From Candidatus Rifleibacteriota bacterium (GTDB lineage Bacteria > Riflebacteria > Ozemobacteria > Ozemobacterales > Ozemobacteraceae): 49,542 bases of DNA. Each line of letters opens with the position of its first letter. Positions within the stretch are counted from its first letter, which is position 1. Of the stretch, positions 26,626 to 35,244 are shown one piece after another. The stretch is taken from assembly GCA_029560455.1 (NCBI GenBank), contig JAKQKW010000443.1, positions 1-49,542 of the forward strand, in the 5' to 3' direction. The notes under the pieces are model-generated. The model was not told where the DNA came from and did no database searches. It saw only the letters and a list, made by a program, of their open reading frames with translations. Made by a program: the position numbers and the translations under genes.

Positions 26626-26953
26626 GAAACCTCCGTTATGGCAGAGCGTCTCAAAAAAACTACCAGAAGCGTTATATCAAATCTGCGGGGCTTCCATTGT
26701 CTCTCATCCTCGACCTGCGCAATGTACACAAAATCTGAGGCGCTAATTATACTTTAGGAAAACATAAAAATCAAACATCTCTCTCAAATGTCTGGCGAGT
26801 GCGCTAATTGGGATCCTTCAAACTCAGACAAGACTATTGCTGTGATCCTGAGAGCGCGTGAGAGAGGAGGATGTACAGACGTAAAATTGTCAATTCAGAT
26901 GCGACAGACTATGAAGGGTACACAGGTTTACAGAATTCTGTACAATGAAAATT
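26626..26953. other. Intergenic region between the HEAT operon end and the secretin operon
   Basis: 328 bases without a supportable gene. It holds the minus-strand promoter at 26746-26774 and a perfect 14-base palindrome TACAGAATTCTGTA at 26929-26942, just after the stop of the HEAT gene. Several TGTACA-like words lie in it (near 26723, 26872, 26940). No clear terminator was found for the HEAT operon. Confidence 0.6.
26746..26774 (-). promoter_or_regulatory. Sigma70 promoter of the secretin operon
   Basis: On the minus strand TTGATT (26774-26769), exactly 17 bases, then a perfect TATAAT (26751-26746). The predicted start point is near 26739, giving a leader of about 114 bases before the first gene at 26625. 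Confidence 0.75.
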
Positions 26954-28177
26954 TCACTTAGCCTTCAGAGCCGCCAGAATTCTACCAGCAGCATTGCGCA
27001 CCATATCGTTTTCATCCTGCGCAGCTTCCTGAGCGATTGTACCCAACTCTGAGATCTGCAGTTTAGCGAGGGCTTCAAGGGCGTTGAGGCGGTTAAACCA
27101 GACTTCATCTTTCAGCAGTCGGCGTAATGAAAATTCGGCCTGCTGAAAGCCGAGGTCACCAATGGCATCAATACTGAAAAACAGAGTGTCACGGTCTTTT
27201 AAAACTTCGACCAGCGGCTTGACGAATTTTTCGTTTTTCAGCTGCCCCATCGCGCGCACGAGATTGATTTTAAATACCTTGCCGGCCTTTTCCAGTTTCT
27301 GAATCAGCAGGTCGGGCTTCAGACTGCCAACCTTCGAAAGGCTTTCGACTGCCGCAGCCCGCACTTGCACCGATTCATCATTGAGCATTTCGAGGATCGG
27401 CTCAACAGCGCCCGGACAATTGCTCATGCCAAGAGCTTCAACAATGCGCTTGCGCAAAAACCATTCAGAACTGCCTGCCTGCTTTTTCAGCACCTCGACT
27501 GCCTGTTCGGTACCGATTTTTCCGAGACCTTTTACGCAGTATAAACCTCTTTCGAGCGGTTCAGTCTGCAGTTCTTCGCTGAAAAGTTTCAACGACTCGG
27601 GGTTAGAGGTTTCAGACAGGTATTTCAGAACCCACATGCGGCGATCGGCATTAAGCGACCGGTATTTTTCGAGCATTTCATGAACCAGGGTTTCATGCCG
27701 GGGCAGAAGATATCTGATACTTTGTGAAAGCTTTGTTTCATCAGGAAAATTCAGATAAAAACTGACCAGAACCTCGTCAACCTTGCGCGAAGGCTTCATC
27801 ATGGCTATGGCTTTAACAGCCGGCAGCACCAGATCGGGCGTATGCATCGAAATACCCGCCTTCAAGGCCTCAAGAGCCGGTTCATACTGAAGTGTGCCAA
27901 TAACCGCTGCAGCTTCGATAAACAGTTTGTGCCGCCTGATATCAAGGCGGGAAGACAGAAACGCGGCCCCATCTTCTTTCAGATGCTCGACAAAAAGTCT
28001 GGCGACAAGTTGCCGCTCAACGACACTGCCGGTCTCAAAAATGGCGACAAGCTGACTCAGCTTGTTCTCAGCCAGGGGTTTGAGCCCGGGCAGAATCTGC
28101 TCAAAAAAGGTTTCGGCCTTATTGAGCGCAGTTTCGAGAAGTGTCGCGAAAGAATCTGAAGCCGCGTTGTTATTCAT
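26954..28177 (-). CDS. HEAT-repeat protein
   Basis: 407 residues, all alpha-helical in appearance, with no signal peptide. HEAT-type repeats of about 30 residues run through most of it, clearest at SEWFLRKRIVEALGMS, DESVQVRAAAVESLSKVGS, KNEKFVKPLVEVLKDRD and DENDMVRNAAGRILAAL. HEAT proteins are scaffolds that bind other proteins; the partner is unknown. It is the last gene of the operon that begins with pseudopilins and alaS, 10 bases after the preceding gene. The ribosome binding site is weak (GAGC), suggesting dependence on the upstream gene. Confidence 0.85.
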   Translation of the reverse strand: MNNNAASDSFATLLETALNKAETFFEQILPGLKPLAENKLSQLVAIFETGSVVERQLVARLFVEHLKEDGAAFLSSRLDIRRHKLFIEAAAVIGTLQYEPALEALKAGISMHTPDLVLPAVKAIAMMKPSRKVDEVLVSFYLNFPDETKLSQSIRYLLPRHETLVHEMLEKYRSLNADRRMWVLKYLSETSNPESLKLFSEELQTEPLERGLYCVKGLGKIGTEQAVEVLKKQAGSSEWFLRKRIVEALGMSNCPGAVEPILEMLNDESVQVRAAAVESLSKVGSLKPDLLIQKLEKAGKVFKINLVRAMGQLKNEKFVKPLVEVLKDRDTLFFSIDAIGDLGFQQAEFSLRRLLKDEVWFNRLNALEALAKLQISELGTIAQEAAQDENDMVRNAAGRILAALKAK

Positions 28178-28187
28178 ACTGAAAAGC

Positions 28188-28598
28188 TCAGTTCACCGCT
28201 GCCGGCATCTGGCCTTCGTATTTTTCAATGAGAAAGTTTTCGCGGCCAACGACTTTACCATCGGCTTCGAATTCGAAGACATAGTTACCGGGCGCCGGGA
28301 AGGCGAAATTGCTGAGCACGATCATCGAACGTGCAACCAGGCCGGGCTGCCCTTGAATCGGCGCAGAGGGCTTAACCTTGGGAATTTCGACACCTTCGGG
28401 CGGGATAATGTTGAGAGTGACGTTCACCTTGCCAACGATTTCGCCCCATTCGATAAACAGGCAGAGCTTCGGAAAAGGCAGCGGGAAAGTCTGCACCAGA
28501 AGCTTCGAGCCAAGCACGCCCATCAGGCTGACCCGGCCGCCGAGTTCCTGGCGGATATCTTCACAGACGAGAACGCATTTGTATTTGAGACTGCTCAT
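28188..28598 (-). CDS. Small beta-rich protein, DUF6941-like
   Basis: 136 residues, cytoplasmic (no signal). The start YKCVLVCEDIRQELGGRVSLMGVLG resembles, in two halves YKCVLVCEDIRQE and GGRVSLMGVLG, the opening of the DUF6941 family of small beta-sandwich proteins; that match is from memory and unverified. The rest alternates hydrophobic and polar residues as in a beta sandwich (VNVTLNIIPPEGVEIP, GNYVFEFEADGKVVGRENF). AAGGAA lies 6 bases before the ATG. It sits between ruvX (21 bases upstream) and the HEAT gene (10 bases downstream), so it is co-transcribed. Function unknown. Confidence 0.7.
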   Translation of the reverse strand: MSSLKYKCVLVCEDIRQELGGRVSLMGVLGSKLLVQTFPLPFPKLCLFIEWGEIVGKVNVTLNIIPPEGVEIPKVKPSAPIQGQPGLVARSMIVLSNFAFPAPGNYVFEFEADGKVVGRENFLIEKYEGQMPAAVN

Positions 28599-28619
28599 TC
28601 TTGGTTCCTTTATCTTTGT

Positions 28620-29042
28620 TCAGGGCTTGAAGCCCTGGTTTCGGCGAAATTCAATAAAACTCCGCAGTATCAGAGAAGCGGCAACCGCATCTATGACGTC
28701 GCGTCGCTCTTCGCGACGCATGCCCGACTCGATCAGAGAAGCTTCGGCTATTTTGCTGGTGAAGCGCTCGTCAAAGAAGCTTATCGGCAGCGCTGTTCGT
28801 TTTTCGAGCTCGTTCTTGAAAAATCGGGCCCGTTCGCACGACTCGCGCTCGACACCATCAAAAGAAACCGGCAGGCCGATAACGACAGCTTCTGCATTCT
28901 CGCGGTCAAGAATTTTTACCACCTCTTCGACCGCGGTTTTGCCGGCCTTCACCACACAGAATGGTGAGGCGGCAATTTCGAGGCGGTCGCAGGTCGCCAC
29001 GCCGATGCGCTTCTTGCCGATGTCGAGAGCGAGAATCTTCAT
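28620..29042 (-). CDS. ruvX: RuvX/YqgF-type Holliday junction resolvase or pre-16S rRNA nuclease
   Basis: 140 residues, the usual length for YqgF/RuvX. RNase H-like fold with ILALDIGKKRIGVA (catalytic Asp7), VVIGLPVSFDG, FFDERFTS and the closing acidic DVIDAVAASLIL. The family trims 16S rRNA ends in some bacteria and has been proposed as a resolvase. Its ATG overlaps the stop of alaS (TGATG), and the alaS-yqgF pairing is common in bacteria, which supports the call. All catalytic acids appear present. Confidence 0.93.
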   Translation of the reverse strand: MKILALDIGKKRIGVATCDRLEIAASPFCVVKAGKTAVEEVVKILDRENAEAVVIGLPVSFDGVERESCERARFFKNELEKRTALPISFFDERFTSKIAEASLIESGMRREERRDVIDAVAASLILRSFIEFRRNQGFKP

Positions 29043-31633
29043 CAGCTGCCCAATGCCTGTGAAACCAGTTTTTCGGCTTCTACGAGAGCTGCATCGATCT
29101 TTTCAACGTCCTTGCCACCGGCAGTAGCCATATCGGGGCGACCGCCACCGCTGCCACCGGCAACTTTCGCGATGTCTTTGATCAGCTTACCTGCATGCAG
29201 GCCTTTTTTTACCAGATCACCAGTCAGTTTGAGAACGAAACCGGCCTTATCACCACCGGTAGCAAGCAATACCAGGGTCTTTTCGGCGGCGTTGCCGACC
29301 AGTTCGTCTGAGATTTCCTTCATTTCATCGACGCTCAGGCCTTCGGTGCGCGACATTATCACTGACACGCCACCGATCTGGCGGGCACTGGCTTTAACCG
29401 CGTCGATGCGGCCACGGGCGTCTGATTTGCGCATTTTATCAAGTTCACGGCGCAGTTCTTTCGCTTCGCTGACCAGTTTTTCGGCCTTGAGCATCAGGGT
29501 TTTCTGGTCGCAGTCGAGAACTTTGGCCAACTCTCTTTCAAAACGCCTCATTTCGTGGAGAACATCGAGAGAGGCGTTACCGGTAACCGCTTCAATGCGG
29601 CGTACGCCGGCAGCGATTGATGATTCGGAGGCAATCGAGAACAGGCCGATTTCGGCCGAATTTCTGATGTGAGTGCCACCGCAGAGTTCTTTTGAATAAT
29701 CGCCAACGCTGATCATGCGAACCCGGTCACCGTATTTTTCGCCAAACAGGGCCATGGCACCGGTTTTTACCGCTTCATCGAAGCTGGTTTCTTTAACCAT
29801 TACGTTGTGAGCGGCAAGAATCTGTTCGTTAACCCGGTTTTCGATCTTTTCGAGAATTTCGGGGCCAATCGCTTCAAAGTGCGTAAAGTCGAAGCGCAGG
29901 CGCTCGGGATTGACGAGCGAACCGGCCTGTTTGACGTGGTCGCCGAGGATTTCCTGCAGGGCTTTGTGCAGCAGGTGAGTCGCAGTATGGTTGCGCATGG
30001 TCGCGCGCCGGGTCGGGTTATCGACGGTCATGACCACTTCGTCGCCTTTTTTGAAACGACCGGCGCCTTTCCAGGAGCCGATGTGCAGATAAACATTTTC
30101 GGCCTTCTCGGTGGTTTCGACGACGAAGTCGCCGCCCTTGCTGCTGATCAGGCCCTTATCGCCAACCTGGCCGCCTGATTCAGCATAGAACGGTGTTTTA
30201 TCGGTGATAACCAGAACTTTATCTTTGGCTTCGACGACATCGAGCACTTTGCCTTTGTCATCGAGGGTTTCATAGCCGGTAAAGGTGGTTGCCGGATAAT
30301 CGCCGGGGTTGACAGCCTGAAAGTTCACAAATGCCGAAACGACATTGGCACGGCCGCGCTCACGCTGCTTTTCGAGTTCGCTGTTGAAAGCAGCTTCGTC
30401 GACTCTGATCTTTTCTTCGCGGCAGATTTCGCGGGTCAGGTCAAGCGGAAAACCGTAGGTGTCGTGCAGCAGAAAGGCACGTTCGCCGCCGAGGATGTCT
30501 TTTTTACCATGTTTCAGTTCGGCGATGAATTCGCTGAGCATTTCGCTGCCGGTTTTAAGCGTCTGCAGGAAACGCTCTTCCTCATTTTTGACAATGCGCA
30601 TGACATGCTGGGCGTTTTCGGCCACTTCGGGGTAGTCGCTCATGATTTCGGCCACGGTCGGGATAATCTGATGCAGGAATGGCTTGTCCTGGCCGAGATA
30701 GCTGTATCCAAAGCGTGAAGCACGGCGCAGAATCTTGCGCAGAACGTAGCCACGGCCTTCGCTGCCGGGCAGAGCGCCGTCAGCGAGAGCAAAAGACAGG
30801 GCGCGGGCATGGTCAGAAACCACTTTGAGAGCAGTTCTGATCTTGGGTGATTCGTTGAATTTATGGCCGGTAAGATTTTCGACCTTGTTGACGATACCGA
30901 CAAACACATCGTTTTCGAAGTTGTCGAACTTGCCCTGCAGAATCGAGGCAAGGCGTTCAAGACCCATGCCGGTATCGATATTCTTGCGTTCAAGCGGAGT
31001 CAGGGTGCCGTCTTCAGCGCGGTCATACTGGGTAAAAACCAGATTCCAGAATTCAAGGTAGCGGGCGCAGTCGCAACCGGGGGCACAATCAGGGCTTTTG
31101 CAGCCGATTTCAGGGCCCTGGTCAATGTAAATTTCTGAACAGGGGCCTGAGGGCCCAACGCCGATAGTCCAGAAGTTGTCTTTATCACCGAGTTTAACGA
31201 TGCGGTCACGGGGAACGCCAATATCACGGTGCCAGATTTCGAGTGCTTCGTCATCGCTGTGATGCACGCTGACATAAAGTTTGTCGGTGGGCAGGTTAAC
31301 TTCTTTGGTAATGAATTCCCAGGCCATGGCGATCGCTTCTTTCTTGAAGTAATCACCGAAACTGAAGTTGCCGAGCATCTCAAAAAACGTATGGTGGCGG
31401 GCGGTATAACCAACGTTTTCGATGTCAGTGGTTCTGAAACACTTCTGACATGATGCAGCGCGGGTCAGATCTTTTTTGAGACCAAGAAAATATGGTTTGA
31501 AAGGAGCCATACCGGCACTGATGAAAAGAATGGTCGGGTCATCCTGCGGAATCAGGGGTGCGGATTTTTCGACCTTATGGTTGTGGCGACCGAAAAAATC
31601 AAGGTATTTCTGGCGGATGGTGGCGGTTTTCAC
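29042..31633 (-). CDS. alaS: Alanyl-tRNA synthetase
   Basis: 863 residues, typical for bacterial AlaRS (class II). Charges tRNA-Ala. Visible: motif region SAGMAPFKPYFLG and CFRTTDIENVG, HHTFFEMLGNFSFGDYF, EIYIDQGPE, LERLASILQG, editing-domain zinc ligands NHTATHLLH and ELCGGTH, a DHHA1-type C-terminal domain with GGSGGGRPDMATAGGKD. Start is GTG with AGGAG 7 bases upstream. It lies 47 bases after two pseudopilin genes and overlaps ruvX. It appears complete with editing and oligomerisation regions. Confidence 0.97.
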   Translation of the reverse strand: MKTATIRQKYLDFFGRHNHKVEKSAPLIPQDDPTILFISAGMAPFKPYFLGLKKDLTRAASCQKCFRTTDIENVGYTARHHTFFEMLGNFSFGDYFKKEAIAMAWEFITKEVNLPTDKLYVSVHHSDDEALEIWHRDIGVPRDRIVKLGDKDNFWTIGVGPSGPCSEIYIDQGPEIGCKSPDCAPGCDCARYLEFWNLVFTQYDRAEDGTLTPLERKNIDTGMGLERLASILQGKFDNFENDVFVGIVNKVENLTGHKFNESPKIRTALKVVSDHARALSFALADGALPGSEGRGYVLRKILRRASRFGYSYLGQDKPFLHQIIPTVAEIMSDYPEVAENAQHVMRIVKNEEERFLQTLKTGSEMLSEFIAELKHGKKDILGGERAFLLHDTYGFPLDLTREICREEKIRVDEAAFNSELEKQRERGRANVVSAFVNFQAVNPGDYPATTFTGYETLDDKGKVLDVVEAKDKVLVITDKTPFYAESGGQVGDKGLISSKGGDFVVETTEKAENVYLHIGSWKGAGRFKKGDEVVMTVDNPTRRATMRNHTATHLLHKALQEILGDHVKQAGSLVNPERLRFDFTHFEAIGPEILEKIENRVNEQILAAHNVMVKETSFDEAVKTGAMALFGEKYGDRVRMISVGDYSKELCGGTHIRNSAEIGLFSIASESSIAAGVRRIEAVTGNASLDVLHEMRRFERELAKVLDCDQKTLMLKAEKLVSEAKELRRELDKMRKSDARGRIDAVKASARQIGGVSVIMSRTEGLSVDEMKEISDELVGNAAEKTLVLLATGGDKAGFVLKLTGDLVKKGLHAGKLIKDIAKVAGGSGGGRPDMATAGGKDVEKIDAALVEAEKLVSQALGS

Positions 31634-31680
31634 TGGGTGTCTCCTTGGCTTATGGCAATGGCTATATACTTATACAGGAA

Positions 31681-32385
31681 TTATTCGTATTTTGCATTAA
31701 GAATTCTTGAATAGATGCGGGTAACGAATGTTCGCTGCTTGATCGGTTTTCCTTCAGAGTCGAACATTTCGTGCATCGACAATTGAACTTCGATGCCCTT
31801 GATCTTGCTGATATCACGCAAACCCTTTGGTGACGGGTTCGAGGGGTGGTAATAATGCGGGGTCAGATAGTTGCGGTAATCGGCCATGCTTTCTTCGGGG
31901 TTGCGATTACGAAAGATGGTTCCGTCGGTGCCCCAGATTTTGAGATAACTCATCTGTTTGGTTATCAGGGCCTTTTTAACCCCGCCCTCTACCTGGCGGT
32001 AGATGATTTTGTCGCGGGTCGGCGAATCGAGATGCTTTTCCGGGCCCTCGTAGGTGTAGGTAACTTTCTGCGGAGCAGTGCCGCCGCGTGCCGGCACCAT
32101 GATGGTAAGTTTGAACAGCAGCGCGTTTTCTTCGTCGAAAAGGCTGCTTTTAAAAATCGTGTCGAGCTCTACGACTTCGGTCATTTCGCGCAGATCGCGT
32201 TCGATGACCATGAGAAAATTGCGGGCTTCGTGCAGAGTATCGAGCGACTGACGCTGGCGTTCGAGGCTCATGAAGGTTCGATTGATGAGCGTATAGCCCA
32301 GAACCAGAACTGTCCCGAAAATAAGAATAGAGATCATCACTTCGACGAGAGTGAAAGCCCTTTTGCCTTTATGACTGGTCTGCAT
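31681..32385 (-). CDS. Prepilin-type protein, GspJ/PilW-like minor pseudopilin
   Basis: 234 residues. Type IV prepilin leader KGKRAFTLVEVMISILIFG: basic leader, cleavage before Phe (Ala instead of the usual Gly at -1), Glu at +5, then a hydrophobic helix. The large globular part and the ERQRQSLDTLHEARNFLMVI helix fit minor pseudopilins of the GspJ type. GAGGAG lies 7 bases before the ATG. It follows another pseudopilin by 11 bases. Pseudopilins need an assembly ATPase and a secretin; a secretin lies about 7 kb away in a different operon, with no ATPase in the window. Confidence 0.85.
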   Translation of the reverse strand: MQTSHKGKRAFTLVEVMISILIFGTVLVLGYTLINRTFMSLERQRQSLDTLHEARNFLMVIERDLREMTEVVELDTIFKSSLFDEENALLFKLTIMVPARGGTAPQKVTYTYEGPEKHLDSPTRDKIIYRQVEGGVKKALITKQMSYLKIWGTDGTIFRNRNPEESMADYRNYLTPHYYHPSNPSPKGLRDISKIKGIEVQLSMHEMFDSEGKPIKQRTFVTRIYSRILNAKYE

Positions 32386-32396
32386 GGTTTTGCTCC

Positions 32397-32951
32397 TCAG
32401 GGCCTGTTCAATGGCATCGGGAATGATGCATTCAGGCCTGCCCCAAGGGTTTCATCGCCCAGCAGGGTGGCCAGTTCGAAAGACTTTTCGTTGTTCTTTT
32501 TGCCCATCACCGCTTCGATGAATTTTACGATGACCCTGATGCGGATGCGGCGCTTCTGCAGTTCAAAATCAGGTTTGGAAGGATCGGGGTCGATGTTGGG
32601 GTAAAACGAAAGTCTGGTTTCACGGGCATATTCAACACCAGGAGTATTCCAGACGCCGTTCAGTTCGAGAGGGAGCACGACTTCGGTAAATGGCCCTTCA
32701 GCCGGATCTGGTGCGGCAACCTCGATGATCTTACGCAGCTCTTCAAATGGCCGGCTTTTGAGCTCTTCAATTTTCTGAAGAGCGAGATTGCAGGCGACGA
32801 CTTCATTGATGCTTTTATAGGTAACCTTTTCAGAGACCCCGAAGAGCAGAATGACCGGCAACATGACCAGCGAAGCCACCGACAGGGCCACCAGTATTTC
32901 TACCAGGGTAATGCCGGCCTTTTTTTTACTAACGGAAGAAAAATTTTTCAA
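32397..32951 (-). CDS. Prepilin-type protein, GspI/PilV-like minor pseudopilin
   Basis: About 184 residues from the chosen TTG. Leader SVSKKKAGITLVEILVALSV has the prepilin pattern (Gly at -1, Glu at +5). A longer frame to 33080 would add a stretch of hydrophobic residues before the leader and overlap the divergent gene at 33019, so I chose TTG at 32951, with GGAAGGAG about 10 bases upstream and a short basic leader. The body has VACNLALQKIEELKSRPFEELR, here read as NLALQKIEELKSRPF, typical of GspI/PilV. First gene of the operon running through alaS, ruvX and the HEAT gene. Confidence 0.82.
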   Translation of the reverse strand: MKNFSSVSKKKAGITLVEILVALSVASLVMLPVILLFGVSEKVTYKSINEVVACNLALQKIEELKSRPFEELRKIIEVAAPDPAEGPFTEVVLPLELNGVWNTPGVEYARETRLSFYPNIDPDPSKPDFELQKRRIRIRVIVKFIEAVMGKKNNEKSFELATLLGDETLGAGLNASFPMPLNRP

Positions 32952-32984
32952 AAGCTGTAAACTCCTTCCTTCAAACGACCGATA

Positions 32985-33014
32985 GGGATAGCAAAGAAGA
33001 ATTACTGAGGTCAA
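32985..33014 (-). promoter_or_regulatory. Weak candidate promoter for the pseudopilin-alaS operon
   Basis: Minus strand TTGACC (33014-33009), 18 bases, TATCCC (32990-32985). The -35 is good, the -10 poor. It lies just upstream of the TTG at 32951 and partly over the ribosome binding site of the divergent gene. Confidence 0.3.
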
Positions 33015-33018
33015 ACAA

Positions 33019-33492
33019 ATGAAAGTTAACAGAAAACATTTCGGTCTGATACTTGCTTCTCTGATGGCCCTTTCGTTCAACAGCCATTTTGCTCAGGCTG
33101 CCAAAAAGACTACAGAAGCTTTCAAGCCCGGCAAGGCCTATGCCTTTAAAAAGGTTGGCAAAGAATATGTTCGCCTGCCTCAGATAACCCCGGGGCCCGT
33201 AGTGGTCAAAAAGACCGGCATCAGAATCGATCGCAACTACGTCTACATCGGCGGCTACGTGGTCAACACCACCGAAAAAGCTATCAATCATCTGCGCATT
33301 TTCCCGTCTTTTGCCGACACATCGCTGAACAGCAGCAAGCTGGCTGAACAGCTCAACCACGACGAAAAGAATCTGGCTCCGAAAGAAACCAGAAGATTCG
33401 TCATTATGCGCCCTGTGGCTGAACTGGCACCGCTGCTGTCTCACAACATTCCCCTTAATGATAACTGCATTCTCAATTGCCGGGAGATTTAA
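33019..33492 (+). CDS. Secreted small protein with FxLYD-like domain
   Basis: 157 residues with a signal peptide (cleavage near FAQA, about residue 26). The segment YVYIGGYVVNTTEKAINHL through LAPKETRRFVI (about 74-128) has the pattern of FxLYD domains: strand, G..VNTT, variable loop, then LAPxE. It ends with two Cys (NCILNC). GAGG is 8 bases before the ATG. Function unknown. Its last 20 bases overlap the 3' end of the opposite-strand gene at 33473. Confidence 0.72.
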   Translation: MKVNRKHFGLILASLMALSFNSHFAQAAKKTTEAFKPGKAYAFKKVGKEYVRLPQITPGPVVVKKTGIRIDRNYVYIGGYVVNTTEKAINHLRIFPSFADTSLNSSKLAEQLNHDEKNLAPKETRRFVIMRPVAELAPLLSHNIPLNDNCILNCREI

Positions 33493-34228
33493 CCGGTAGC
33501 TGCTCAATACTGTTTATCGCGCTGTCCCAGTCGGGTCCCTGAGTTTCAGGGGCCCGTCTTTTCATCAGCTTGAATATATTCACATAGGCATCTTTAGCCT
33601 TGCTCTGCATGTTCTTGTTTTCATAAACCTTGGCCAGACGGTCATAGGCATAAACCAGAGCATCGACATCTTCTGAAGAGCCGCCCTGCGCCCGAAGCTT
33701 CTCGTCGAGGAGGCTTTCAAGTTTCATGATGCCGAGATTGTCTGAATCTTCAAGTGCCATGACGGCATCGCGCAGCTGCAGGGAAGTGGGCGACTGCAGG
33801 CGTCGGCGCAGTTCCTCGCGCTCTGTCTGAAACCTGGTCGCAGTCTCACGCGAAGCTTCATATTTCTGAATTGCAAGAATGCGCCTTTCTTCGCGCAGAT
33901 TTTTTGCCTCGAATTTTTTATTGAGCGCCTCTGACTGTGAGGCAATGCCCATTTTCACCAGCTGTTCCTGGTGCGCTTTGAGATCAAGGGCTTTGCCGCC
34001 AAAGTATTTCGAGGGCTTGAGAAAAGCGAAAGCCCCCTCAGTTTCACCGCCCGGGCCAGCTTCGGGGTTGATGACTCCAGAACGGGACAGGTGCAGAACA
34101 AAAACTGTCGCCAGCCCGATAATTATCGCAGCAGCACCAAGCAGATAGGGGTTTTTCCACAGAGGGGCCTGCGGAAGCTGATTTTTTTTGCCTGGCGGGT
34201 TTCTCAACGGATACAGAGGTCGAACCAT
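33473..34228 (-). CDS. Single-pass membrane protein with cytoplasmic or periplasmic coiled coil
   Basis: 251 residues. Start chosen at the ATG at 34228 (AAGGAA 5 bases upstream) rather than an earlier in-frame codon. One membrane helix at about 30-48 (LLGAAAIIIGLATVFVL). The rest is strongly helical and charged (EALNKKFEAKNLREERRIL, then ASRETATRFQTEREELRRRL), with a TPR-like end (VYAYDRLAKVYENKNMQSK, here as YDRLAKVYENKNMQSKAKDA). No known family recognised. It has its own promoter at 34304-34332, divergent from the methyltransferase gene. Confidence 0.75.
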   Translation of the reverse strand: MVRPLYPLRNPPGKKNQLPQAPLWKNPYLLGAAAIIIGLATVFVLHLSRSGVINPEAGPGGETEGAFAFLKPSKYFGGKALDLKAHQEQLVKMGIASQSEALNKKFEAKNLREERRILAIQKYEASRETATRFQTEREELRRRLQSPTSLQLRDAVMALEDSDNLGIMKLESLLDEKLRAQGGSSEDVDALVYAYDRLAKVYENKNMQSKAKDAYVNIFKLMKRRAPETQGPDWDSAINSIEQLPVKSPGN

Positions 34229-34303
34229 AGGATTCCTTTTTACAATGCCATTTGGCGGGTTACAGACAACAACAGACAAACTGCCCGCAACCTCAGTTAC
34301 AGA

Positions 34304-34332
34304 AGTATAGCAGAGCGGCTGTACACTGTCTA
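34304..34332 (-). promoter_or_regulatory. Sigma70 promoter for the gene at 33473-34228
   Basis: Minus strand TAGACA (34332-34327), 17 bases, TATACT (34309-34304). Predicted start near 34297, about 70 bases before the ATG. Confidence 0.65.
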
Positions 34333-34345
34333 GAATTTATTCTGC

Positions 34346-34374
34346 TTGCCAAGGTTGTGCCCTTGTGCTATAAG
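34346..34374 (+). promoter_or_regulatory. Sigma70 promoter for the methyltransferase gene
   Basis: TTGCCA (34346-34351), 17 bases, TATAAG (34369-34374). Predicted start near 34381. Its -35 lies 13 bases from the -35 of the divergent promoter. Confidence 0.65.
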
Positions 34375-34432
34375 TCAATCAGGTGGTTTACTGGCGAGCC
34401 AGATATAAATGCACGTCAAACCGGAGAGTCCT

Positions 34433-35056
34433 TTGACCGATCCACAAAATATCCAACAGACTTACGACCGCTTCAGTTCGCTGTATGACCTGGTTTTCAG
34501 GCCATATCTCTCGTGGGGCCGTGACCGGGCAATTGAAATTCTTGCTCCGACACGCGACTCAAGAGTTCTTGAGATTGGCGTCGGAACGGGCTTAAGTCTT
34601 GAATATTACCCTGACAATGTTGAAGTTGTCGGGTTCGATTACAGTTTCGGCATGCTCCGTGAAGCGAAGCAGAAGGCTCGCGAAGAAAGCCATTGTCGAG
34701 TTGACCTGATGCAGATGGATGCGCAAAATCTGGCCTTTTCAGACGGCGCCTTCGACTTCGTCATGGCAGCTTATGTGTTAACCGTTGTTCCCGACCCGGA
34801 TAAAGCCGTCAGAGAATTGTTCAGGGTAGCCAGACCAGGGGCAAAAGTCGTTCTGGTAAACTACCTGCGCAGCAGCAACAAACTGATTGGCCTGATCGAA
34901 GACATACTGCACCCGGTTTTTTCAAGACTGGGCCTGTTTACGCTCGATCATGACCTGCCGGGTCTCCTGAAAAAATATGGGGCAGAAAAATTGAGAATTG
35001 AGCCCACTTCATTTCTTAAAACGCACCATATTATTTCGTTCAATGTTCCTGCCTGA
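34433..35056 (+). CDS. SAM-dependent class I methyltransferase, PmtA/UbiE-like
   Basis: 207 residues from the chosen start. Rossmann-type methyltransferase: motif I VLEIGVGTGLSLEYYP, acidic end of strand 2 VVGFDYSFGML, DAQNLAFSDGAFDFVMAAYV (motifs II and III region) and ARPGAKVVLVNYL. The overall layout and the start QNIQQTYDRFSSLYD resemble phosphatidylethanolamine N-methyltransferases of the PmtA type and UbiE relatives; the substrate is not certain. Start: TTG at 34433 has GGAG about 8 bases upstream; the ATG at 34409 has no clear ribosome binding site and is the alternative. Confidence 0.85.
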   Translation: MTDPQNIQQTYDRFSSLYDLVFRPYLSWGRDRAIEILAPTRDSRVLEIGVGTGLSLEYYPDNVEVVGFDYSFGMLREAKQKAREESHCRVDLMQMDAQNLAFSDGAFDFVMAAYVLTVVPDPDKAVRELFRVARPGAKVVLVNYLRSSNKLIGLIEDILHPVFSRLGLFTLDHDLPGLLKKYGAEKLRIEPTSFLKTHHIISFNVPA

Positions 35057-35172
35057 ACAAGCTCTGCAAAACGACAGCCACCATTTTTCAGAAAAGACTG
35101 AAACTGTCAGAAGCAGTAAGGTCGGCCAGTTTCCCGGAGCCTGAATTTCAAGACTCAGCAGGAACCACGAAG

Positions 35173-35244
35173 CCCGGACTTCGCAAAAAACCGGGTAAGC
35201 GCAGTCTTTTCATACTGCGTCTGAAACTAAAGTGGCAAAGCCAC
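35173..35244 (+). other. Tandem small hairpins upstream of the gene at 35265
   Basis: Three short stems in 72 bases: CCCGG/CCGGG (35173-35177 with 35191-35195), CGCAGT/ACTGCG (35200-35205 with 35214-35219) and GTGGC/GCCAC (35232-35236 with 35240-35244). The last ends 10 bases before the GGAG of the next gene. No riboswitch class was recognised. Confidence 0.35.

Noticed and set aside
32952..33080. N-terminal extension of the upstream pseudopilin to 33080
   Set aside because: It puts a hydrophobic stretch before a normal prepilin leader and overlaps the divergent gene at 33019.
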